Below, in pieces: positions 18,343-26,137 of a DNA stretch of 49,425 nucleotides (its first letter is position 1; every line of letters begins with the position of its first letter). Below the pieces are notes generated by a model. It saw nothing but the letters and a program-made list of their open reading frames with translations. It had not been told where the DNA came from and searched no databases. This DNA is from Companilactobacillus musae. Its GTDB lineage: Bacteria; Bacillota; Bacilli; Lactobacillales; Lactobacillaceae. Made by a program: the position numbers and the translations under genes. The stretch covers positions 1-49,425 of the forward strand of contig NZ_BIFW01000013.1 in the NCBI RefSeq assembly GCF_003967595.1, given 5' to 3'.

Positions 18343-18639
18343 GGGTCTAAACTTTATCGTGTTGGTAGATTAATTCTATTGACATGATTTTTTTATACCA
18401 ATCAAAAAAAGGACATCTATAATATCCTTTATAACCGCGATTTTTGCCACCAAACGAAAATCAAAAAATATAAAAAGGAATCAATCGAAAAATCAAGGCA
18501 TTAAAACGTGGTTGTTTTGGATTTAAAAATCAGATGCATTTCTTTATTCGCATTCAACTAAGGGCATAAAAAAAGAACCATACCAATTAAGGCACGATTC
18601 TTAGTAAAAGGTCTTACCAACATGATTTGACTTAGACCC
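18343..18639 (+). mobile_element. Deleted ISL3-type insertion sequence (297 bp)
   Basis: The ends are imperfect 25-base inverted repeats: GGGTCTAA...TGTTGGTA (18343-18367) against TACCAACA...TTAGACCC (18615-18639), with about 18 of 25 positions matching. Between them is the 3' end of a transposase reading frame on the plus strand (18477-18569) and little else. The bulk of the transposase gene is lost, so the element is not autonomous. No 8-bp target duplication is evident in the AT-rich flanks. Family assigned from the transposase C terminus and the end sequence. Confidence 0.7.
18477..18569 (+). pseudogene. ISL3-family transposase C-terminal remnant
   Basis: The plus-strand frame reads GINRKIKALKRGCFGF, then KNQMHFFIRIQLRA and a stop. 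This is the typical C terminus of ISL3-type DDE transposases (GxNxKIKxxKRxxFGxxNxxxFxxRI). A stop codon lies two codons upstream, and no further transposase sequence is evident. About 30 codons of a normal gene of roughly 420 remain. Confidence 0.75.
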
Positions 18640-18671
18640 TATTTTTATTTCAATATTATATTTAGCCATAG

Positions 18672-18709
18672 AAAAAAACCTTGGTTGGATTTCTCCAACT
18701 CAAGGGGTT
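18672..18709 (-). terminator. Terminator of a possible small transcript
   Basis: On the minus strand, CCTTG-A-GTTGGA pairs with TCCAAC-CAAGG over a GAAA loop, followed by seven T. It faces the promoter at 18862-18890 with no long gene between. Confidence 0.8.
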
Positions 18710-18747
18710 CATTTCAATTGCTTATTCTAAGTAATCCGTTTCTTCAT

Positions 18748-18819
18748 TTATATATTTACTGAAAATAGGTAATAATTCTTACAAACTAGTGGGATATTGG
18801 TGTTAACTGATTCCAACAT
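18748..18819 (-). CDS. Possible 23-residue peptide
   Basis: A short reading frame, MLESVNTNIPLV...SVNI, starts at an ATG preceded by AAAGGTG at good spacing. It lies inside a transcript unit bounded by a promoter (18862-18890) and a strong terminator (18672-18709). There is no signal peptide and no family recognised. With only 23 codons it could be chance, in which case the unit would be a non-coding small RNA of about 180 bases. Confidence 0.3.
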   Translation of the reverse strand: MLESVNTNIPLVCKNYYLFSVNI

Positions 18820-18861
18820 TACAAACACCTTTTGATAGTGAAGTTATTAAAAGTGTTATGC

Positions 18862-18890
18862 ATAATAACGCAAAAATAAACTATTGTAAA
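18862..18890 (-). promoter_or_regulatory. Promoter of the small transcript
   Basis: On the minus strand the -35 is TTTACA (18885-18890) and the -10 is TATTAT (18862-18867), with a 17-base spacer. It follows the terminator of the 60-residue membrane protein gene, so it makes a separate transcript of about 180 bases ending near 18672. Confidence 0.55.
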
Positions 18891-18908
18891 ATGGACATTA
18901 TTCTTATT

Positions 18909-18948
18909 AAAAAGGCCAAGTGGGCAACCATTCTTACCCAACTTGACC
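18909..18948 (-). terminator. Terminator of the small membrane protein gene
   Basis: On the minus strand, GGTCAAGTTGGGT pairs with GCCCACTTGGCC, followed by TTTTT. It is 16 bases past the stop of the gene at 18964. Confidence 0.85.
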
Positions 18949-18963
18949 TACAATATTATATTT

Positions 18964-19146
18964 TTAATTAAACGTTCCTGAAAAATATAAAAAAATAACT
19001 CCTATTGCCAATAAAATTATGGCAATAATATATTGAAAAATCATACTAGTATCTTTAAATACAAAAAACCTAGTTTTTCTCAGTGTTCTTGATATTATCA
19101 AAAAAATCATTGAAATAACAACAAATATCAAGCCTAAAATCTTCAT
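18964..19146 (-). CDS. Small two-helix membrane protein of unknown function
   Basis: A 60-residue protein, very hydrophobic: helix 1 is KILGLIFVVISMIFLIIS and helix 2 is IIAIILLAIGVIFLYFS, joined by a basic loop (RTLRKTRFF). A strong Shine-Dalgarno (AAGGAG, seven bases before the ATG) and a terminator directly downstream support a real gene. It starts 52 bases after the stop of the large surface-protein gene and may be co-transcribed with it. No family recognised. Confidence 0.65.
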   Translation of the reverse strand: MKILGLIFVVISMIFLIISRTLRKTRFFVFKDTSMIFQYIIAIILLAIGVIFLYFSGTFN

Positions 19147-19198
19147 AATTCAATCTCCTTAAAGGACATAGCCACTCAAATTATCAAATTCGATTAGT

Positions 19199-22100
19199 TT
19201 ATAAACTATCTGTTGAAGTCCAGGTTAAAGTAGTTGTATATTTACCGGCCGGTTGATTATTTAAATTCATTTTCATCATGATTTTTTGATTATCATTCCA
19301 ATAAATACTTTGGGGATTACTACTATTTATAATTTGATATGGACTTTGACTCAAATCAAATATTGAATCTCCATTTTTATAAACTAATTTATTTTCAAAT
19401 TTATAGTTAGAATTATCTTCATTTACAAAATAATCATCTTGTTGACTAACATACATTTTAATATTATTTTTTTCTCTTCTATTATCTGTAATCTTGAGAG
19501 CTAGATTATTGGGTTCTACACTCTTTCCAGATACCCAGCCTCTCTTATACGAAGTAACATTACCAAAGGTTATATCCTCCGGCACAAAATTAAAACTATC
19601 TCCTGAAGAGTAGGAAATATTATCTTCCTTCCCTTTAGCTGGTACATAAGAATAATAATTATCACTATCTGAATCTAAAGTACCATCCAAAATATATGGA
19701 GAAAAGCTTATATTATTACCACCGTATTTTCCATCTTTATTTTGCAAAGTTCCTTTTATAGAAATATTCATACTACTATTAGCACTTAGTGATATGTTAT
19801 TTAAGCAAATGTTCTTATAGTTTTCTGTCTTACTACCATCGGCACTTAAATAATTAGTATCCGTAACTTTATACTTATCAGATGTAAGGGGAACAAATGT
19901 ATTACCATCATCGTATGATATTTGTAAAGAATCTGTATCCATTGAACTAGGTACTGGTTGAATATATGTGAAATTATTTATCGGAACATCAGGTGAATTA
20001 TTTTTCAATAAATTATTAAACTGTAAAATATCTCCATCCTCTATAGAGGATCCTTGGTACACATATTTTAAATTGTTTCCATCTATATTAGAGTTCGCAT
20101 AAGTTAAATCTTTCATATTGTTATCAATGCTCAAGTTAGGTCTATTATTTAACCCCACCTGTTTCACATTACTATTACCACCATTATATGAAGCAATCAC
20201 ATCTAATAACTTATAACTAGATCCAATCTTATCCCAAACAGAATCAGGAACATTAAAGCTAAAATTACCATCTTTATCAGTTATCGCAACGTAAGGATAA
20301 TTTTCGTAAACGGTTGATATATTATTAAATGCCGTGCTTAGTGCACCATTAGCATTTAGGTAGTTGTTAAACTGATTATATTGACTTGAGCTACTAGTAG
20401 CAGTTGTAAAGTCACTAGTCTTTATAGTTTTATTAGAAAAGCTTGTTCCATTACCTGTCCCCGCGGTAGGTATATCTGTTTTAGATGCACTTGTTAAAAT
20501 AGTTTTAGAGTTAATTATATTAGCAATATCATCATCCGAAAGATTAGATAATGAATTTATTGGGGATATGTATTTATCCTTATTATTTTTATCATCATCC
20601 AAATATATCCTGACATATGCACCAACAAGTACATTGCCATCGTCATCTTTCACACTACCAGTAAGTTTAGGATCAGTCTTATCTGTGTAACGTTTCGTCA
20701 TAGAAATAGTAGGATTAGGTGACTTAGTAAATTGTAATTTATTAAATTCTCTAGTGTAGTTTTTTCCACTATCTGTTGCATTTAAGAGCTGTTGATTTAT
20801 ATTATACAAGTCCTTATACCTACCAAACGTCCTAATTTTTTGATAGGAAAAATACTGTCCAATAACATTAGCGAGAAACATCTTATGCAATGGAATATCA
20901 CTAAACGATATTGCTTGTTTTCCATCATAAGAATATCCATTAGCCGAAGCTATTATATCTTGTGCATTAATATATTGATCATTATTCATAAACAGTATTT
21001 TACTATTAGGACTACCTCCATTATCCAGTAGAAAGCTCTTCGGTCTAGTTATATTAAAGTTAGCATAAGGCATATACATCAAATATCCACCAACTAATGG
21101 ATCAGTTTTTACCTCAAATCCGCCATTCTCATTGACATTTATATTACTATTATTACCAATATAAACTACGCCATAAGTTGGATTGTATACACCAGGATTA
21201 CTTACATTCACAGAAAAGTTCGAAGAATTTGATATGTCTTGAGTCATGCCTACTATAAAGGCAGCCGGATTATTCCCATAAACTGAACCAACCACATTTA
21301 TATTAAAGTTACTATTTTTTCCGTTCATTTGTATTTTAGAGTTTACCTGAGAATAGAGAGCTGGAGAAATATAGTCTGGGTTATTGGGTTGTACAGTAAT
21401 GGTATTATTACCTATACTTGGAGCTACCAAATATTTATTATCACAATCAATATTAATCTGAGAATCATCTGACAAATTTATAATTGCATTTGCATTTATC
21501 AAATATATCCCATATCCTGATCCTCCTCGCGGACTATCTTCAGCACTAATGCCATGAGGATGCAATTCCATAGTAGCTCCCTCATCCAAAGTCAAATTAC
21601 CAGCTAGTTCTAAGACATTACCATTATAAGTTTCGCCGTAATACTTAGCTCCTGCATGTAATTCTAGGTCACCTGTCTGCATATTTTGCTGATTACCAGC
21701 CGCATCACACAATAACGTAACTCCTGTAGGGTTCTTTTTAGTATAAGTACTATAAGAATATAATGAATGAACACTTACATTTCCATAAATATTCACTTTA
21801 ATATTGGGTAGTGTACTACTCCAAATTAATTGTGAACCATAATACGAAATATTACTATAATTTATATTTATATTACTTATATTAGTTCTTATGGGTCCCC
21901 AATATGAAGATGAAGTCACTGTCATGTTTTCTAAGGTCCATGTCTGATTTTGATTGTTTTCAATAGAAATAGAATTGTTATTCATATCCAATCTGTGCCC
22001 TTGTCCGTCAATAACCAGAACTTCATGTTTAACATATTCAGGCGTGTAGTGAGCAGCAAGAGCTAAACTATTATATTCAGAATAAGTGGAATCTGCAAAA

Positions 22101-22489
22101 TTAATATCATTATCTAGGACTATCTTCTGCACATGTGAACCTGAATTACTAGAGGTTCTATAAGTTGCGGTACTCCTACCATCGTCACTATTATAAACAG
22201 CATCTAAAAATTCATTAGCAGTACTAACATGTACTGTATTGCTATCATTTATTGAAGAGGGATCACTAAGATTTTCAGATGATAAGGGCAGCGGCGTACT
22301 CAAAAGAGATTTTAAATTCAATGAACCACTGGAATTAGATTTATTTCGTGTCTTATTAGAATTTGAGAAAATTTGTTGTTCAGAAGTAATATCATTTTTT
22401 GCAGCCAATACTTCGTTTTCGCCTATAAAAGATAAGCTAAAAACAAAAAGTAACATAAGAATAACTGGCTGAATAGTTTTTTTTAACAT
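19199..22489 (-). CDS. Large secreted surface protein, pectate-lyase-like/WxL-related
   Basis: A 1096-residue secreted protein. The signal peptide ends near residue 29 (LSFIGENEVLAA). Residues about 85-560 carry many short Asn/Ser/Ile-rich repeats with alternating hydrophobics (NISNININYSNISYYG; NNSNINVNENGGFEV), typical of a right-handed beta-helix. The opening VHVSTANEFLDAVYN and IVLDNDINF fit the pectate-lyase-like adhesive domain of lactobacillar surface proteins. A carboxypeptidase-like fold may follow around KLTGSVKDDDGNVLVGAYVRIYLDDD. The C terminus (PAGKYTTTLTWTSTDSL) resembles the end of WxL wall-binding domains, but neither WxL motif is intact (IKM and WTS instead). No LPxTG anchor. 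Likely an adhesin. The RBS GAGGAGAT precedes the ATG. Intact, unlike its two neighbours. Confidence 0.85.
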   Translation of the reverse strand: MLKKTIQPVILMLLFVFSLSFIGENEVLAAKNDITSEQQIFSNSNKTRNKSNSSGSLNLKSLLSTPLPLSSENLSDPSSINDSNTVHVSTANEFLDAVYNSDDGRSTATYRTSSNSGSHVQKIVLDNDINFADSTYSEYNSLALAAHYTPEYVKHEVLVIDGQGHRLDMNNNSISIENNQNQTWTLENMTVTSSSYWGPIRTNISNININYSNISYYGSQLIWSSTLPNIKVNIYGNVSVHSLYSYSTYTKKNPTGVTLLCDAAGNQQNMQTGDLELHAGAKYYGETYNGNVLELAGNLTLDEGATMELHPHGISAEDSPRGGSGYGIYLINANAIINLSDDSQINIDCDNKYLVAPSIGNNTITVQPNNPDYISPALYSQVNSKIQMNGKNSNFNINVVGSVYGNNPAAFIVGMTQDISNSSNFSVNVSNPGVYNPTYGVVYIGNNSNINVNENGGFEVKTDPLVGGYLMYMPYANFNITRPKSFLLDNGGSPNSKILFMNNDQYINAQDIIASANGYSYDGKQAISFSDIPLHKMFLANVIGQYFSYQKIRTFGRYKDLYNINQQLLNATDSGKNYTREFNKLQFTKSPNPTISMTKRYTDKTDPKLTGSVKDDDGNVLVGAYVRIYLDDDKNNKDKYISPINSLSNLSDDDIANIINSKTILTSASKTDIPTAGTGNGTSFSNKTIKTSDFTTATSSSSQYNQFNNYLNANGALSTAFNNISTVYENYPYVAITDKDGNFSFNVPDSVWDKIGSSYKLLDVIASYNGGNSNVKQVGLNNRPNLSIDNNMKDLTYANSNIDGNNLKYVYQGSSIEDGDILQFNNLLKNNSPDVPINNFTYIQPVPSSMDTDSLQISYDDGNTFVPLTSDKYKVTDTNYLSADGSKTENYKNICLNNISLSANSSMNISIKGTLQNKDGKYGGNNISFSPYILDGTLDSDSDNYYSYVPAKGKEDNISYSSGDSFNFVPEDITFGNVTSYKRGWVSGKSVEPNNLALKITDNRREKNNIKMYVSQQDDYFVNEDNSNYKFENKLVYKNGDSIFDLSQSPYQIINSSNPQSIYWNDNQKIMMKMNLNNQPAGKYTTTLTWTSTDSL

Positions 22490-22561
22490 TTTTATCTCCT
22501 CTTAAAATCAAGCCTTCTAATTACGTTATCTCCTATTAAATGACATTTGAAATTCATACTT

Positions 22562-22604
22562 AAACGACCATATTCCAGACACTTCATTGGAGTATGGCCG
22601 TTTT
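22562..22604 (-). terminator. Terminator after the DUF1542/SLAP gene
   Basis: AAACGACCATA-TCCA pairs with TGGAGTATGGCCGTTT. The minus-strand T-tract is short (TTT). It lies between the stop at 22678 and the next surface gene's start at 22489. Confidence 0.55.
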
Positions 22605-22677
22605 GTATATGGTTTTATACTATTTTTTTAACAGACGTTCCATACTCTTTTAGCATGTATGAAAATTAAAAATCTAA

Positions 22678-25644
22678 TTACTTGATGTACACATCGGTTG
22701 CAGAAACAAATTCATTTGTAGCAACTCTGAAATATTTCCTTAAATTGTTATTAGATTGAGAAGTATTTGCATCCTTTTCTAAATAAGCAATTCTATCGGT
22801 ATGCCATGCTGTGTCATGAGCTAATCCTCTATTGGCTATAGTCTCTCCTTGCGCATTGATCAAACGTGCATCTTTATTTGTATAAAGAGTGGCATCCAAA
22901 CTAACATAGCGATAAACATCAGAAGCTTTAGCCCATTCATTTGTAGCAACTCTTAAATAGGATGTACCATTTATATTAATAACCTTGTCGCTGAACCAAC
23001 AGCTGTCATAACCTAGCGCACGTGTTTTATCCCTGGTAACTTTATTATTAGAAATATTGAATAATTCAACCATTTTTACATTACTTGGAACGGCTACAGT
23101 TTGAGTTAAATCAATTGTTTTATTTTGCTCTACTGGAGTGTTTGCCCCACCGTTGCTTCCACCATTCCCATAGTTAGTATTAGTAATATGATCAGCATCA
23201 ATGGCAGCTAATCCAGATTTTTCGGCACTAGAAACAGTGTCCAGATCATTGGCTTCGTTGATTGCTTTTTTAGCCTTAGTAGCGTCACTATCAACGTCAT
23301 CCATTTGTTTTGATTTCTCTGAAGAAGTCAAAGTTTTATCTTCCGAAATAGCATTCTTAGTTACTTGGGCTTGATAGTCTATCGCATCATTAGCTTTATC
23401 CTTTGCCGCTTTTAAATCGCCAGGAAGATAATCAGTGTCAATAGCACTTAGCCCTTCACTTTCGGACCTTAAAATTTCATCTGAATTTTGAGCATTAGCA
23501 ATTTTTTCCTTCGCTTTAGTAGCGTCTTCTTCTACATTTTTAATTTGAACAGATTTTTCATCAGAGCTTAAGCTATTGTCATTCAGAATCATATCTTTCA
23601 CTTTGACAGCTCTTTCATCAATAGAATCTTGAGCTCTGTTTTTAATAGCATCTAAATCATTAGGTACATAATCAGTATCGATTGCAGCAATCCCAGCGTT
23701 TTGAGCACTTGAAACTTTATCGGCAGAATTAGCTGAATTGATATTATTTCTAGCACTCTTAGCATCATCATTTACTTTAGAAATTTGCTCGGCTTTTTCA
23801 TCAGCAGTTAAAGTATTATCTTTAGAAATTGCATCAGTGACATTACTTAATTTCTCAGCAATTGCTTCAAGGGCCTTATTTTTAATATCATCTAAATTAC
23901 CGGCAACATGATCAGCATCAATTGCATCTAAACCAGCATTCTCAGCATAAGAAATATCATCAACAGTAGTAGCGACATTGATATTATCTTTAGCATTCTG
24001 TGCATCCTTATCAACACTGGCCATCTGTGTGTTTTTTTCATCAGAAGTAAGCGTGCTATCATTGGAAATCATACTTTTAATTTTTGCGGCTTTTTCATCA
24101 ATAGAATTGATAGCATTCTTTTTAGAAGCTTCTAAATCACCAGTTACGTGATCAGCATCGATTGCGGCCACTCCGGCATTCTCAGCTTTATAAATGTCGT
24201 CAGCTGTAGTTGCCTTACTAATATTTTCTTTGGCTGCAACAGCGTCTTTATCAACATTGGCAGTTTGAGAGGCTTTTTCGGAAGCACTTAAGGTATTATC
24301 AGCTGCAATATCGGCCTTAACTTTAGCAGCTTTTGCATCAATGATATCTTTGGAGGCTTGTTTAGAAGATGTAATGTTACCAGTTATATGATCGGCATCG
24401 ATCGCACCTAATCCAGCATTCTCAGCCTTGTTAATATCGTCAGCTGTAGTAGCTTTACTAATATTTTCCTTAGCTGCAGCAGCATCTTTATCAACGTTTG
24501 CCGATTGTATTGCCTTTTGATCAGCGGTTAAAGTATTATCTTTAGATATAGTATCTTTTACTTCTTTAGCTTTTTGGTCAATTACATCGTTAGCATTTTG
24601 TTTGATAGTGTCCAAATTACCAGTTTTATGATCGGCATCAATTGTTGCGATACCATTACTTTGAGCATTGGCGACTTCATCAGAATTAGTAGCTTTATTA
24701 ATATTATCTTTCGCTGTTGAAGCATCTTTATCAACATTGGAACTTTGGGTAGCTTTTTCAGCGGCACTTAATGAACCATCATTGGAAATCAAATCCTTTA
24801 TACGGGCAGCTTCTTTATCAATGGCATCACTGGCATTCTGTTTCAAGTCAGATAATGAAACCTTATTAAAGTAATAATTTACAGTTACGGGTGACAATCC
24901 AATATAACCGCTTTCATTTTCAGCTTTTGAAAATATGTAACCAGGTAGAGTTTTATCTGCACTGACGGAATAGTTTTGCCCAGAATATTCCTGAATATTC
25001 TTTGAAAAGATTACTTTGTTACCATTGCTAGCATCTTTGTAGTTTATAGTGATTTTAGTTTCCTTTGGAAGCATGAAATTGGAACTATTTTTAGCAGTCA
25101 TTCCATACCACTGATCAACAAAAGCGTCAGTGTTTACATTAGATAAATATACAGCCCTTAAAACTTTAAGTGATGCCTTACCACTACCATCAATATGGTA
25201 AGAACCATTATTATTTATTAATGAGCCATATACGTAATTTCCAAAACCGAGTAATTGAGGAGATGTGGTCAGAATTTTACGGTTAGTAACATTTCCCGAT
25301 GAATCGTAACTCATAGTCTATGTTTGATGAGTATTAAGATTATAAGATACCAATAGATAATTCGGATAAACCACATTAGTATCCGGATTATTTACTTTAT
25401 AAACACCAAGTGTGATTGTATTCTCTGTAGGATCATTTGCTAAATTATTATTTCTAGGTGACACAGTTACTTTGGCATTATCTAATGGATTTATAGTTGA
25501 TTCCTGTGTATTAGATTCTGTAGCCGCAAGTGTATTTGTGGAATTAAAGGAAATTAAGCCATACGCTCCAAGAGCCAATCCTGTAACAGCAGAAAATATT
25601 AATTTATTTCTATTGAAATTATATTTATTATCCTTCATATTCAT
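22678..25644 (-). pseudogene. DUF1542-repeat/SLAP surface protein gene with an in-frame amber stop
   Basis: One reading frame of about 988 codons interrupted by TAG at 25318-25320, leaving fragments 25318-25644 and 22678-25314. The frame is unchanged: the last codons before the stop (NTHQT) and the first after it (TMSYDSSGN) are in phase. The downstream ATG has no Shine-Dalgarno, so it is not a separate gene. The start is the ATG at 25644 (or 25638) behind GGGGGG. Order: signal peptide (about 1-38, ends TNTLAA), an unassigned region, a MucBP-like domain (ITINYKDASNGNKV...), seven DUF1542 repeats of about 80 residues (24856-23184), and C-terminal SLAP repeats (two copies of YLRVATNEW/YFRVATNEF type) that bind wall polymers. 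It would be an extracellular stalk protein. One base change (for example CAG to TAG) explains the break. Confidence 0.85.
23184..24856 (-). repeat. Seven DUF1542 repeats, about 239 bases each
   Basis: Seven tandem units of about 80 residues. Each contains an Ala/Asp/Lys-rich helix pair with AxxxIDxKAxxVKxxI, then DNTLTxxEK, then VDKDAxxAKxNI, and ends with AIDADHxTGN. They are diverged from each other, so recombination-driven length change is possible but not obvious. In known Ebh-type proteins these form helical-bundle rods. Confidence 0.85.
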
Positions 25645-25679
25645 AACCCCCCATACATTTATAAACTGATTGTGCCTTG

Positions 25680-25688
25680 ATAATAACA
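25680..25688 (-). promoter_or_regulatory. Extended -10 promoter of the DUF1542 gene
   Basis: The minus strand reads TGTTATTAT (TGn plus -10 TATTAT). It lies within a 27-base segment (25662-25688) that matches 22 of 27 positions upstream of the next surface gene (29304-29330). It gives a leader of about 30 bases with the GGGGGG RBS. Confidence 0.5.
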
Positions 25689-25940
25689 CAAATTTTTATC
25701 CCATTTTAAATATTTTTGCAATATTTTAAAAATATATGTATTACAAAATGATAAAGCAAGAAAACCATTTTCCCAATTTAATCAATACTTTTAGTTTATT
25801 TCAGTTATGTATGAGTAACTTCAGGGAAATATTTCCTTTTAATTATTCGATTAAAAACATAATAATCATGTGTCATATTTATTATATTCAAATAAAATTC
25901 GAACCTTATTTAGAAATTTTTTTTGATAACATATACATAT

Positions 25941-25974
25941 TTCTCTATGCAAAAAAACAGTTTTGCATAGAGAA
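25941..25974. promoter_or_regulatory. Perfect 14-bp hairpin, role unknown
   Basis: TTCTCTATGCAAAA (25941-25954), a six-base loop AAACAG, and its exact complement (25961-25974). No T-run on either side, so it is a poor terminator. It could be an operator or a processed RNA hairpin. Confidence 0.45.
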
Positions 25975-26050
25975 GGCACATCCATCAAATTAATATTTAA
26001 GATAGAGATTTTCCAATTTTTATTGTTTTAAAAACTTAGTTTTAAATATA

Positions 26051-26093
26051 AAAAATCCTTTCATAATTTCATCCGAAAACCATGAAAGGATTA
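26051..26093 (-). terminator. Terminator of the pectate-lyase-like/WxL gene
   Basis: On the minus strand, AATCCTTTCAT pairs with ATGAAAGGATT, followed by TTTTTA. It begins about 45 bases past the stop at 26138. Confidence 0.85.
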
Positions 26094-26137
26094 CTTTGTA
26101 CTTATTCTCTGCCATTTATTTATAGTGTCGTGAAATA

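Larger units (their letters stand above)
25645..26137. other. 493-base non-coding region upstream of the DUF1542 gene
   Basis: An AT-rich region containing, in minus-strand order, the terminator of the upstream surface gene (26051-26093), a perfect 14-bp hairpin (25941-25974), a segment (about 25843-25950) similar to one at 29643-29758, and an extended -10 promoter close to the gene. No convincing gene is seen on either strand. Confidence 0.7.

Noticed and set aside
18335-18647. Target-site duplication around the IS remnant
   Set aside because: The 8-base flanks (AAAATAAA and TATTTTTA) do not match as direct repeats.
23184-24856. Possible CRISPR-like repeat array
   Set aside because: The repeats are about 239 bases, coding and diverged. 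They are DUF1542 protein repeats, not short repeats with spacers.
25638-25689. GTG start at 25689 for the DUF1542 gene
   Set aside because: No RBS, and it would put 15 extra residues before a normal signal peptide; it also overlaps the promoter segment.
25675-25993. Plus-strand 85-residue frame upstream of the DUF1542 gene
   Set aside because: AT-rich random frame with no RBS or homology; it overlaps the hairpin and promoter elements.
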